Assembly (NCBI GenBank): GCA_041738345.1
Contig: JBGSPX010000031.1
Location: forward strand, 1-64,000
From: Proteocatella sp041738345
GTDB lineage: Bacteria; Bacillota; Clostridia; Peptostreptococcales; Filifactoraceae
Length of the DNA: 64,000 bases
Direction of reading: 5' to 3'
Under the pieces are notes generated by a model, which made no database searches, was not told where the DNA came from, and saw only the letters and a program-made list of their open reading frames with translations. This document shows positions 15,746-24,424 of this stretch, piece by piece. Both the position numbers and the translations under genes were made by a program. Each line of letters opens with the position of its first letter. Within the stretch, counting starts at the first letter, position 1.

Positions 15746-16010
15746 ATACATCATGAAATTCAGGGTGATTTTCAAACCACTTTACCGCATAAGAGCATGT
15801 TAATACCGCCTTTTTTTCATCTTTACGAAGTTTAAGTGCTAAAGCTTCAATTAATTCAGCCGCAATACCTTTACCGGACAATGAAGAATCTACGAAGGTA
15901 TGGTCAATATTTACAACGTTGTCAGTAACTGTAGGATAAGTAACCTCTGCAAGAAGTTCTCCGGATTCATCTTTTAAATATATTCGATCATTATCAGTAA
16001 TAAAATTCAT
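15735..16010 (-). CDS. Small GNAT-like N-acetyltransferase (YjdJ type)
   Basis: A 91-residue single-domain protein of the short GCN5-related family (PF14542). The core ADITYxxxxxxxxxIDHTFVxxxLxGKGIAxxLI pattern appears as EVTYPTVTDNVVNIDHTF followed by LSGKGIAAELIEALAL, the acetyl-CoA pyrophosphate loop. The C-terminal CSYAVKWFENHPEF is typical too. Family members are minimal acetyltransferases of unknown substrate. It is convergent with the secreted-protein gene and divergent from csoR. Confidence 0.88.
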   Translation of the reverse strand: MNFITDNDRIYLKDESGELLAEVTYPTVTDNVVNIDHTFVDSSLSGKGIAAELIEALALKLRKDEKKAVLTCSYAVKWFENHPEFHDVLKK

Positions 16011-16082
16011 ACAGTTTCCTCACTTTCTAAATCTAAAAATGCAATTTATTAAATAATACCCATTATTATTTTAAAAAATCGG

Positions 16083-16139
16083 TTGACATATATATTATTT
16101 GTGGTAATATTTTCATATAGACACCCCCCGGGGGTATAG
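16083..16139 (+). promoter_or_regulatory. csoR-copA promoter with CsoR operator
   Basis: TTGACA (16083-16088), a 16-bp spacer and TAATAT (16105-16110) form the promoter. Just downstream a GC-rich near-palindrome, acaccccccgggggtat (16121-16137), stands out from the A+T-rich surroundings. It matches the known CsoR operator form TACCCCC...GGGGGTA with one mismatch. Binding there by apo-CsoR would block the start of transcription until Cu(I) releases it. Confidence 0.85.
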
Positions 16140-16152
16140 TATGGAGGATAAT

Positions 16153-16419
16153 ATGAATAAAGAAAAACAAAATGCACTTAAGATGTTAAAAATAGCTAGA
16201 GGTCAAATAGAAGGAACGATAAAAATGCTTGAAGAGGACAGATATTGCATAGATATATCAAATCAGATAATGGCATCTCAGTCTTTATTAAAAAAGGCGA
16301 ACCTTCAAGTTTTAAAACAACATATGGAACATTGCGTTTCAGAAGCATTTAAAGACGGTGATGGTGAGCAAAAAATAGATGAATTAATTATGGTGTTGTC
16401 TAAAATTATGGACAAATAA
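16153..16419 (+). CDS. csoR: CsoR-family copper-sensing repressor
   Basis: An 88-residue all-helical repressor (DUF156). The Cu(I) ligand set C-H-C is present as C32 (RYCIDIS), H57 and C61 (QHMEHCV), which identifies a copper sensor rather than the RcnR, FrmR or CstR branches. I start it at ATG 16153 because a ggagg (16143-16147) lies 5 bases upstream. The ATG at 16141 would have no ribosome binding site and adds only four residues. It precedes copA by 18 bp and follows its own operator, so it represses the operon and is induced by copper. Confidence 0.93.
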   Translation: MNKEKQNALKMLKIARGQIEGTIKMLEEDRYCIDISNQIMASQSLLKKANLQVLKQHMEHCVSEAFKDGDGEQKIDELIMVLSKIMDK

Positions 16420-16437
16420 TTTAAGGAGCGTGATTTA

Positions 16438-18669
16438 ATGACAAAAATGTTTAGAATCCAAGGAATGAGTTGTGTGGCCTGTGCAAAATCGATAGAAAGA
16501 GTTACCTCAAGGTTAGAGGGAGTTGAAAGTTCAAATGTTAATTTAGCTACAGAAAAACTTGTTATAAGCTTTGAACCTAAATTAATAGAAGAGAATAAAA
16601 TAATATCAGCAATTGAAAAAGCAGGCTTTAAAGTATTTGAAGAAGCTGAGGATTCTTCAGAAAATGAATTTTCAAAGGAAGAAGAGATATCGGCGTTAAA
16701 ACATAGATTTATAATATCTGCATTCTTTGCAGTTCCATTATTATATATCTCTATGGGATTTATGATAGGGCTTCCAGTTCCTAAAGTTATAAATCCAGAT
16801 TATAATCCACTTAACTTTGCACTTGTTCAAATCTTATTAACGCTCCCTATAATTATTTTAGGAAGAAAATTTTATTTAGTAGGGATAAAATCGCTTATTA
16901 AAAAAAATCCTAATATGGATTCCCTTATAGCAATAGGAACTTCAGCGGCATTTTTGTATGGGATATATGGAACTATAATGATTTATAAAGGAGCTCATAT
17001 GTATGCTCATCATCTATATTTCGAATCCGCTGCAGTAATAATAACGTTAATTACGCTTGGAAAATATTTAGAGAGTATATCTAAAGGGAAAACTTCAGAA
17101 GCTATAAAGAAACTTATAGCGCTTGCACCTAAAACGGCTAAAATATTAGTAGATGGAGTAGAAAAAGAAGTAGCTGTAGAAACCGTCAAGGTGGGAGATA
17201 TAGTTTTAGTAAGACCTGGTGAAAAAATGCCAGTAGATGGAGAAGTGTTTGAAGGAAGCACATCGGTAGATGAAGCTATGCTCACAGGCGAAAGTATACC
17301 TGTTGAAAAAACAATAGGAGATAAAATTTTTGCAGCAAGTATAAATAAAAATGGAGCAATAAAATATAGGGCTACGAAGGTAGGAAAAGATACGGCTATA
17401 TCGCAGATAATACACTTAGTTGAAGAAGCACAAGGTTCAAAAGCCCCTATAGCGAGATTAGCAGATACTATTTCAGGTTATTTTGTACCTATAGTAATAG
17501 CGCTTTCTATATTATCCGCTTTAGCGTGGTATATTTCAGGAGAAACTGTGATATTCTCACTTACTATATTTATTGCAGTGCTTGTAATCGCTTGTCCATG
17601 TGCTCTTGGGTTAGCTACGCCAACTGCAATAATGGTAGGAACGGGGAAGGGTGCAGAAAATGGAGTGCTTATAAAAAGTGGAGAGGCACTTGAAACGGCG
17701 TATAAAATAAATACTATAGTATTTGATAAAACTGGCACAATTACAGAGGGCAAACCTCAAGTCACAGATGTTGTAACTTTTTCTAAGTTTGATAAAAATA
17801 AGGTGATTGAAGTTGCTTCAGCAGCTGAAAACAATTCAGAACATCCTCTTGGAGAAGCTATAATAAGATTAGCAATTGAGAATAATATCAAAATTAAATC
17901 GGTAGACTTTTTTAAAGCGATTTCAGGCAAAGGAATACATGTCAAACTAGAAGGCAATGATATTTTATTAGGAAATCAAAAGCTTATGGAAGAAAATAAT
18001 ATTGATATAAGTATGGCGCTAGAAATTTCAGATACGCTTTCAAAAGAAGGTAAAACCCCAATGTATATAGCAATCGAAGGAGAGTTGTCTGGAATAATAG
18101 CAGTGGCAGATGTTATAAAAGCCACAAGTAAGAATGCAATTAAAAAACTAAAAGAAATGGGAATTGAAATTGCAATGATAACTGGTGATAATAAAAATAC
18201 TGCACAGGCAATAGCAAATCAAGTAGGAATAGAAACGGTTCTATCGGAGGTACTACCAGGAGATAAAGCAAGTGAAATAAAAAAACTCCAAGCTCAAAAT
18301 AAAATTGTAGCAATGGTAGGGGATGGAATAAATGATGCTCCGGCACTTGTACAGGCTGATGTAGGAATTGCTATAGGTACAGGTACAGATGTAGCGATAG
18401 AGTCTGCGGATATAGTGCTTATGAGAAGTGATTTGATAGATGTAATAGCAGCGGTTCAGCTTAGTAGAAGTACTATAAATAATATTAAACAGAATTTATT
18501 TTGGGCATTTGCGTATAATGTAGTTGGGATTCCTATAGCTATGGGTATTTTGCATATATTTGGAGGGCCACTTTTAAATCCAATGATTGCAGGCGCTGCA
18601 ATGAGCCTAAGTTCTGTATCGGTGGTTACAAATGCACTTAGACTTAAAAATTTTAAAGTACAAATTTAA
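16438..18669 (+). CDS. copA: Copper-exporting P1B-type ATPase CopA
   Basis: This 743-residue P-type ATPase has one N-terminal heavy-metal domain with GMSCVAC (C12, C15) and about eight membrane segments. The transmembrane copper site is CPC (C386, C388). The phosphorylation site is DKTGTITEG with D430. SEHPLGEAI (nucleotide-binding HP motif), MITGDN and VGDGINDAPAL are also present, and the last helices carry the YNVVGIPIAMG and MAGAAMSLSSVSVV motifs typical of Cu(I) exporters. It exports Cu(I) from the cytoplasm. It is co-transcribed with csoR; no copZ chaperone gene follows. Confidence 0.96.
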   Translation: MTKMFRIQGMSCVACAKSIERVTSRLEGVESSNVNLATEKLVISFEPKLIEENKIISAIEKAGFKVFEEAEDSSENEFSKEEEISALKHRFIISAFFAVPLLYISMGFMIGLPVPKVINPDYNPLNFALVQILLTLPIIILGRKFYLVGIKSLIKKNPNMDSLIAIGTSAAFLYGIYGTIMIYKGAHMYAHHLYFESAAVIITLITLGKYLESISKGKTSEAIKKLIALAPKTAKILVDGVEKEVAVETVKVGDIVLVRPGEKMPVDGEVFEGSTSVDEAMLTGESIPVEKTIGDKIFAASINKNGAIKYRATKVGKDTAISQIIHLVEEAQGSKAPIARLADTISGYFVPIVIALSILSALAWYISGETVIFSLTIFIAVLVIACPCALGLATPTAIMVGTGKGAENGVLIKSGEALETAYKINTIVFDKTGTITEGKPQVTDVVTFSKFDKNKVIEVASAAENNSEHPLGEAIIRLAIENNIKIKSVDFFKAISGKGIHVKLEGNDILLGNQKLMEENNIDISMALEISDTLSKEGKTPMYIAIEGELSGIIAVADVIKATSKNAIKKLKEMGIEIAMITGDNKNTAQAIANQVGIETVLSEVLPGDKASEIKKLQAQNKIVAMVGDGINDAPALVQADVGIAIGTGTDVAIESADIVLMRSDLIDVIAAVQLSRSTINNIKQNLFWAFAYNVVGIPIAMGILHIFGGPLLNPMIAGAAMSLSSVSVVTNALRLKNFKVQI

Positions 18670-18750
18670 AATAGTATACAATAAAATACTATTGCGTTTT
18701 TTGGAAAAATGTGGTATCTTTATAGAGTATGCAAATTTAATATAATCCTT

Positions 18751-18963
18751 TGATGAGAAAAGTAGAAATACAATAGCCTTTATAGAGAACCAAGAATGGT
18801 GGAAGCTTGGTATGGTTTGATTTCGAATAGAAACTTTGAGGATGCTTTAAAAAAATAAAAAGTACGGGTCATTCACGTTATAGAATATAGAGTGGGCATT
18901 ATGCCAAAAAGAGTGGTAACACGGGAAGATCTCGTCTCTTTATTATAAAGAGACGAGTTTTTT
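18751..18963 (+). promoter_or_regulatory. T-box leader of argS
   Basis: The leader begins tgatgagaaaagtaga, the usual start of Stem I. It contains the T-box sequence gagtggtaacacgggaag (18911-18928) and ends in a strong terminator: ctcgtctcttta (18931-18942) with taaagagacgag (18946-18957) and a T-run. Uncharged tRNA binding would favour the antiterminator. The best specifier candidate is AGA (Arg) at 18829-18831, next to gaat; the usual GAA-codon-A frame is not perfect, so this assignment is tentative. The gap between copA and argS contains nothing else that I recognise. Confidence 0.88.
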
Positions 18964-19002
18964 TATTCATAAAAACAGATAGATTTTGTATAGGAGGTTA
19001 AT

Positions 19003-20703
19003 ATGGATTTTAAAAAAGAAATTGCCATTATATTAAAACAGCAGCTAGAAAATCTTGAACTAGAAGATATAATTTCATTATTAGAAATCCCGCCAAATGT
19101 GGATATGGGAGATTATGCATTTCCTTGTTTCAGATTAGCAAAAGAGTTTAGAAAAGCTCCAAATCAAATTGCATTAGATTTAGCTGAAAAAATGGAAACG
19201 CCAGATAGTGTAAAAGAGATAAAAAGCCTTGGAGGATATGTGAATTTCTTCTTAAATAAAGACATTTGGGTAAAAGATGTAATAGGAAAATGTCTTACAG
19301 AAAGTGAAAATTTTGGAAAGAATGGCTATGGACAAAATAGAACGACTATAGTAGAATATTCTTCTCCTAATATAGCAAAACCATTTCACATAGGCCATAT
19401 TAGAACGACTGTTATAGGTCATGCGCTTCATAGATTGTACAAATTTTTAGGATTTAATACTATAGCTATAAATCATTTAGGTGATTATGGTACTCAGTTC
19501 GGAAAGCTTATAGTTGCATATAAAGCTTGGGGAGATAGAGAAATTATAGAAAAAGATCCTATAAATGAACTTTTGAAGCTTTATATAGAATTTCATGAAA
19601 AAGCAGAACAAAATCCAGAAATGGAAGACGCAGCCAGAGAATGGTTTAAAAAGCTTGAAGATCAAGATGAAGAAGCTAAAGAACTATGGCAGTGGATAAG
19701 AGATGTTTCGCTTAAAGAATTTAATAAAGTATATGAAATGCTTGGCATAGAATATGATTCATTCGCAGGAGAAAGTTTTTATTCAGATAAAATGCCTAGA
19801 GTCATAGAAATGATGGAAAATAAAGGTATTCTTCAGGATTCTCAAGGTGCTAAGATTGTAGACCTAGAAGAATATAATATGCCGCCAGCACTTATAATGA
19901 AAAAAGACGGCTCAACACTTTATATAACAAGAGATATAGCGGCAGCTATATACAGAAAAGAAACATATGATTTTTATAAAAATATATATGTTGTAGGTAC
20001 ACCGCAGGAACTTCACTTTAGACAGTGGAAAAAAGTGGTAGAACTTATGGGCAATGAGTGGGCAAAAGATTGTGTACATGTTCAATTTGGAACTGTTTCA
20101 CTTGAAGAAGGAACACTTTCTACAAGAAAAGGAAGAGTGGTATTTTTAGAGGATGTATTGAACAGAGCTATAGAAAAAACTAAAGAAATAATAGTTCAAA
20201 AAAATCCTGACCTAGAGAACTTGGATTTAGTAGCAAAACAAGTAGGAGTAGGCGCTATAGTCTTCCAAGAACTTTCAAATAGCAGAATAAAAGATTATCA
20301 ATTCTCTTGGGAAAGAACACTTAGCTTTGAAGGAGAAACTGGTCCTTATGTTCAGTATACTCATACAAGATGTTGTTCACTTCTTAGAAAAGTAGAAATA
20401 ACACCTCAGATTGATATAGACTATACTATACTTTCTCAGAATGAAGATGTTATGGATATTGTAAGAGTATTAGATTCTTTTGAAGATGTACTTTTAAGAG
20501 CTCAGTCAAAAAATGAGCCACATCATGTAGCTAGATTTGCACTTGATTTAGCACAAGCCTTTAATAAATTCTATCATGATAACCACATAATAAATAGTGA
20601 GGAGAGTCATAAGAAAGCTTATATTTCAGTTGTGGAGTCTACAAGAGTTGCACTTAAAAATGCACTGTGGATACTTGGAATGGAAGCTCCAGAAAAAATG
20701 TAA
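19003..20703 (+). CDS. argS: Arginyl-tRNA synthetase
   Basis: A 566-residue class-I synthetase that charges tRNA-Arg. It has the N-terminal additional domain (about 1-100), the HIGH motif in NIAKPFHIGHIRTT at 129-132, the ArgRS-specific GTVSLEEGTLSTRKGRVVFL instead of KMSKS, and the C-terminal anticodon-binding DALR domain. The length is standard. It is controlled by the T-box leader at 18751-18963. The uracil-DNA-glycosylase fusion gene starts two bases after the stop, so the two are translated from one message. Confidence 0.97.
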   Translation: MDFKKEIAIILKQQLENLELEDIISLLEIPPNVDMGDYAFPCFRLAKEFRKAPNQIALDLAEKMETPDSVKEIKSLGGYVNFFLNKDIWVKDVIGKCLTESENFGKNGYGQNRTTIVEYSSPNIAKPFHIGHIRTTVIGHALHRLYKFLGFNTIAINHLGDYGTQFGKLIVAYKAWGDREIIEKDPINELLKLYIEFHEKAEQNPEMEDAAREWFKKLEDQDEEAKELWQWIRDVSLKEFNKVYEMLGIEYDSFAGESFYSDKMPRVIEMMENKGILQDSQGAKIVDLEEYNMPPALIMKKDGSTLYITRDIAAAIYRKETYDFYKNIYVVGTPQELHFRQWKKVVELMGNEWAKDCVHVQFGTVSLEEGTLSTRKGRVVFLEDVLNRAIEKTKEIIVQKNPDLENLDLVAKQVGVGAIVFQELSNSRIKDYQFSWERTLSFEGETGPYVQYTHTRCCSLLRKVEITPQIDIDYTILSQNEDVMDIVRVLDSFEDVLLRAQSKNEPHHVARFALDLAQAFNKFYHDNHIINSEESHKKAYISVVESTRVALKNALWILGMEAPEKM

Positions 20704-20705
20704 TT

Positions 20706-22190
20706 ATGAAAGTTAAGGGGATTTACAAAAATATTGCCATATTTGGAAATAAAAATATTGTTTATCTTACCACGAGGTGTTTATTTCCAATAGAGCAAGC
20801 GCTTGAGGTTAAAATAGACTATAAAAGGCTTAATGATGAATTAGAGCTTTACAAATGTTTTTTTAATAAAGGAAAAGGAAGTATGATATCTTCTTTGGCT
20901 CCAGTTATATTAGCAAATACAGAATTTAATAAATCTGTTAATAATTCATATGAACTATACCAAAATATAAGGAGAACTATATCTATAAAAAATAAAATAG
21001 GCATAAATTTACTTACCTATTATATTTATAAAAAACTTAATAAAGATATAGACTTTTCAGACCTAATAATGTTTGAAGGTTCCAAAGAGGAGCAAATTGA
21101 ATTTCAAAAGAACAAGATTGATATCATATTAAATAAATGTTCTATAGAAGAAAAAATTGTAGAATTGCTAGAAGAAACACAGAAAGAGTATAATATAGAG
21201 TTGTTAAAAAATATAGATGTAGATGATTCAAGTAATCATGATGAATATTTAGAAAAAATAACTATATACTTTCAAAAGGTATGCCTTTTCCAAATAAATA
21301 AAAAGCCGTATTGCGGGAAGCTAGATATAAGTAAAATATTTAGTGCAGAAGTAAGTCAGAAAAACAGAGATCCCCTTATTGGAGACTATTATGTAGTAAG
21401 TCGTAAAAGTGTAGAAAATATGTTGGTAATAAACCTAGAAGCTAAGATGGGAAAATTAGAACTCTTTAAGGAAAATATTTCTAAAAATTTAAATCTAGAC
21501 TTTGAAAAAAGTTTTGGTTTAAATGGAATAAAACCTCATTGGAAGGATATTTTTAGAGATGAATTTAAAAAAGATTACTTTATGAAATTGTTAGATATAC
21601 TAAGTGAAGAGTATAAAAATGAAGTAATATATCCTCCTAAAAATGATGTCTTTGAAATATTTAGACGAATAGATTATTCTGATGTAAAGGTTGTGATAAT
21701 AGGACAAGATCCATATCATGGTCAAGGTCAGGCTAATGGAATGTGTTTTAGTGTAAATAGTGGTATTAAAAATCCACCATCACTAAAAAATATGTTTCAG
21801 GAGTTAAATTCGGAATATGGAGTTCTAAGAGAAGATGGGGATCTTACAGATTGGGTAGATCAAGGTGTGCTTCTTTTAAATAGCATACTTACTGTAAGAA
21901 AATCATCACCAGGTTCTCATAAAAAATTAGGCTGGGAGCAGTTTACTGATATGGTAATCTATAAAATGAACCAAAGAAAAGATCCGATAGTATTTATACT
22001 ATGGGGAAATTATGCGATAGAGAAAGCTAAGCTAGTTGATAAGGAAAAGCACTATGTGCTAACATCTAATCATCCGAGTCCTTTTTCGTGTCATAAAGGA
22101 TTTTTTGGGAATAATCACTTTAGACTAACCAACGAGTATCTCAAAAAAAATGGAAAGCAAGAAATTGTTTGGTTAAAGCCAAATACCTAA
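20706..22190 (+). CDS. Uracil-DNA glycosylase (family 1) fused to an unknown N-terminal domain
   Basis: A 494-residue protein. The C-terminal 220 residues (about 275-494) are a complete family-1 uracil-DNA glycosylase: GIKPHWKDIFRDEF, the water-activating GQDPYHGQGQANGMCFSV (from 333), PPSLKNMFQEL, LLLNSILTVR, FILWGNYA and the DNA-intercalation loop SNHPSPFS. That length equals an ordinary Ung. The first 270 or so residues have no match I recognise. They are Lys/Glu/Ile-rich and soluble-looking, with VYLTTRCLFPIEQALEVKID near the start and KKPYCGKLDISKIFSAEV near 215. The ATG at 20706 is right after the argS stop; an in-frame ATG within argS (20667) is less likely. The frame is unbroken, so this is a genuine fusion, not two genes. 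The UDG removes uracil from DNA; the N-terminal role is unknown. Confidence 0.88.
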   Translation: MKVKGIYKNIAIFGNKNIVYLTTRCLFPIEQALEVKIDYKRLNDELELYKCFFNKGKGSMISSLAPVILANTEFNKSVNNSYELYQNIRRTISIKNKIGINLLTYYIYKKLNKDIDFSDLIMFEGSKEEQIEFQKNKIDIILNKCSIEEKIVELLEETQKEYNIELLKNIDVDDSSNHDEYLEKITIYFQKVCLFQINKKPYCGKLDISKIFSAEVSQKNRDPLIGDYYVVSRKSVENMLVINLEAKMGKLELFKENISKNLNLDFEKSFGLNGIKPHWKDIFRDEFKKDYFMKLLDILSEEYKNEVIYPPKNDVFEIFRRIDYSDVKVVIIGQDPYHGQGQANGMCFSVNSGIKNPPSLKNMFQELNSEYGVLREDGDLTDWVDQGVLLLNSILTVRKSSPGSHKKLGWEQFTDMVIYKMNQRKDPIVFILWGNYAIEKAKLVDKEKHYVLTSNHPSPFSCHKGFFGNNHFRLTNEYLKKNGKQEIVWLKPNT

Positions 22191-22207
22191 ATTTGAAAGG
22201 ATATATA

Positions 22208-23815
22208 ATGAATAATATGAAATTTGAAGATTTAAATTTGTCACCAGAAATATTAAAGTCAATAAAAGATAGAGGGTTTGAAAATCCTACTACTATACAG
22301 GAGCAAGCAATCCCACTAGGATTATCTGGAAAAGACTTTATTGGGCAGTCGCAAACTGGAACTGGAAAAACTATGGCATTTTCAATACCGATAGTTGAAC
22401 AAATAGATAAATCTTTAGCAAAACCACAAGCAATAATACTTTGTCCTACTAGAGAGCTGGCAGTTCAGGTTTCTGATGAGATAAACAAAATTTGCAAATA
22501 CAGTAAGGTAAAAGTTACCGCTGTATATGGTGGGGAAAGCATAGATAGACAGATAAAAAATATAAAACAGGGCGCTCAGATAATTGTAGGAACGCCAGGT
22601 AGAGTTTTAGATCATATAAAAAGAAAAACGTTAAAGCTTGGAGAAGTTAAATTTGCAGTACTTGATGAAGCTGATGAAATGCTAGATATGGGATTCATTG
22701 AAGATATTGAAGAAATCCTAAAGCAGACAGATGAGAATAGACAGACAATGTTATTTTCAGCGACTATGCCTAAAGAAATAGCAAATTTAGCGAAAAGATA
22801 CCTTACGGAGCCAGAAATTATAAGAGTGGCAAGTAAGCAAGTAACTGTAGATAGAATAGTTCAAAAATATGTAAGAGTTAGAAATACAGATAAAGCAGAA
22901 GTTCTTTCAAGAATTGTTCAGCTTGAAGATGCTAGAAAATCGATTGTTTTCTGTAATACAAAGAGAATGGTAGATGAACTGACTTATGACATGCAAGCAA
23001 GAGGATACTCAGTAGAAGGACTTCATGGCGATATGAAGCAGCAAAAAAGAGACTATGTTATGGACAGATTCAAAAAAGGTAATGTAGATATGCTTATTGC
23101 TACAGATGTAGCAGCAAGAGGTCTTGATATAAAAAATGTTGATATAGTATTCAACTATGATTTACCACAAGAAGATGAGCAATATGTGCATAGAATAGGA
23201 AGAACTGGAAGAGCTGGAAAAACAGGAAAATCATATTCGTTTGTTTTTGGAAGAGATGTAGACAGATTAAAAAATATCCAAAAATATGCTAAATGTGAAA
23301 TGGAAGAAATCAAAATTCCTAGATATGCTGAAATAAAAGATAAAGTTTTAAATAATTATATAGCAAATGTAAATTCTAGAAATCTTCCAGAAGATATAGA
23401 TTCATATTATGAAGTTATAGAAAAAATAAAAGAGTCAGGTATAGAACTTGAGACATTCTTAGCGCTTGTATTAAAAGAAAACTTACAACTTCAAGAAAAA
23501 GAAAATATTAATTTTGGAGATTATGATAAAAAACAATCTGACAGATCAGGAAAAAGAACTCGTTCAGATAAAGCGGAAAAAGGAATGGTAAGATTCCATA
23601 TAAACGTAGGTAAGAAAAGCAAAGTTAGAGTAGCAGATATTGTTGGTGCAGTAGCGGGTGAATGTGATATCCAGGGAAAACATATAGGCTCAATAGATCT
23701 TTTTGATAACTATAGCTTCTTTGAAATACCTTCAAAGTATGAAAATACAGTGCTTTCAAAAATGAAAAATGTAAAGATTAAAGGTAAAAAAATAACTGCG
23801 CAACTAAGTAAATAA
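22208..23815 (+). CDS. DEAD-box ATP-dependent RNA helicase with DbpA-type RNA-binding tail
   Basis: A 535-residue helicase. It begins at ATG 22208 behind gaaagga; the in-frame ATG at 22169 lies inside the preceding gene and lacks a binding site. Motifs run in order: Q motif (GFENPTTIQEQAI), Walker A SQTGTGKT, PTRELAVQV, GTPGRVLDHI, DEAD in VLDEADEMLDMGF, SAT, ATDVAARGLD and HRIGRTGRAGKTG. The C-terminal 75 residues (VRFHINVGKKSKVRVADIVG) form the DbpA/CsdA RRM-like domain. This suits a DeaD/CshA-type enzyme for RNA unwinding in ribosome assembly or decay. A terminator follows. Confidence 0.94.
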   Translation: MNNMKFEDLNLSPEILKSIKDRGFENPTTIQEQAIPLGLSGKDFIGQSQTGTGKTMAFSIPIVEQIDKSLAKPQAIILCPTRELAVQVSDEINKICKYSKVKVTAVYGGESIDRQIKNIKQGAQIIVGTPGRVLDHIKRKTLKLGEVKFAVLDEADEMLDMGFIEDIEEILKQTDENRQTMLFSATMPKEIANLAKRYLTEPEIIRVASKQVTVDRIVQKYVRVRNTDKAEVLSRIVQLEDARKSIVFCNTKRMVDELTYDMQARGYSVEGLHGDMKQQKRDYVMDRFKKGNVDMLIATDVAARGLDIKNVDIVFNYDLPQEDEQYVHRIGRTGRAGKTGKSYSFVFGRDVDRLKNIQKYAKCEMEEIKIPRYAEIKDKVLNNYIANVNSRNLPEDIDSYYEVIEKIKESGIELETFLALVLKENLQLQEKENINFGDYDKKQSDRSGKRTRSDKAEKGMVRFHINVGKKSKVRVADIVGAVAGECDIQGKHIGSIDLFDNYSFFEIPSKYENTVLSKMKNVKIKGKKITAQLSK

Positions 23816-23833
23816 ATTTAAAAATGAAATTGA

Positions 23834-23870
23834 AAAGGTCAAGATAATAACTATATCTTGGCTTTTTTTT
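23834..23870 (+). terminator. Terminator after the DEAD-box helicase gene
   Basis: Aaaaggtcaagata and tatcttggcttttt form an imperfect stem with a final T8 run. Confidence 0.75.
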
Positions 23871-23953
23871 AAGAAAATAAAATTTAGTAATTAAATTGTA
23901 ACGATTTAATTACAAAATAGGGTATAATTGAAATACGATAGGAGGTATAATTT

Positions 23954-24424
23954 ATGTATAGTTTGTTTTTGGCCATTGGAGTAGCACTTATATTTGCGGA
24001 GCTTTTTGTGCCGGGGGGTATTTTAGGAACTGTTGGGGCTATAGTGGTTATTTGGTCGTTATCACTGATGACTGATACATTTTTAGGACTTATGCTAGCT
24101 ATATTTGTAAGTTTTGCAATAATAGCTATATTGCTTTATATAATGATTAAGCTAATTCCTAATGACAAAATGAAAAAAACTTTAATATTATCTTCAGCTT
24201 TAAAGAAAGAGGATGGATATATTAGTAGTCAAGATTTGAAATCCTATATAGGAAAAGTGGGAGTTGCAGAAAGTACTTTAAGACCTACTGGTAAAGCCAA
24301 AATAGAAGGAAGAGTATTGGATGTGGTTTCAGAAGACAAACTCATAGAAAAAGGAAAATTTGTTAAAGTGACTTATGTTGATGGAACAAAAATTTTAGTT
24401 AGGGAAATGGAAGGAGATCTATAA
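23954..24424 (+). CDS. NfeD-like membrane protein (short form)
   Basis: A 156-residue protein with three N-terminal hydrophobic segments (LFLAIGVALIFAELFVPGG, GAIVVIWSLSLM, AIFVSFAIIAILLYIMI) and a C-terminal OB-fold NfeD domain (SYIGKVGVAESTLRPTGKAK onward). It lacks the N-terminal protease domain of long NfeD proteins. Its stop overlaps the floA start (TAATG), the classical nfeD-floA arrangement in which NfeD supports flotillin rafts. It starts at ATG 23954 after ggaggt. Confidence 0.88.
   Translation: MYSLFLAIGVALIFAELFVPGGILGTVGAIVVIWSLSLMTDTFLGLMLAIFVSFAIIAILLYIMIKLIPNDKMKKTLILSSALKKEDGYISSQDLKSYIGKVGVAESTLRPTGKAKIEGRVLDVVSEDKLIEKGKFVKVTYVDGTKILVREMEGDL

Noticed and set aside
16141..16152. 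Earlier ATG for csoR
   Set aside because: The ribosome binding site ggagg lies inside this stretch and serves ATG 16153.
20667..20705. Earlier ATG for the UDG fusion gene
   Set aside because: It lies inside argS and would add 13 residues unlike any conserved start; ATG 20706 right after the stop is simpler.
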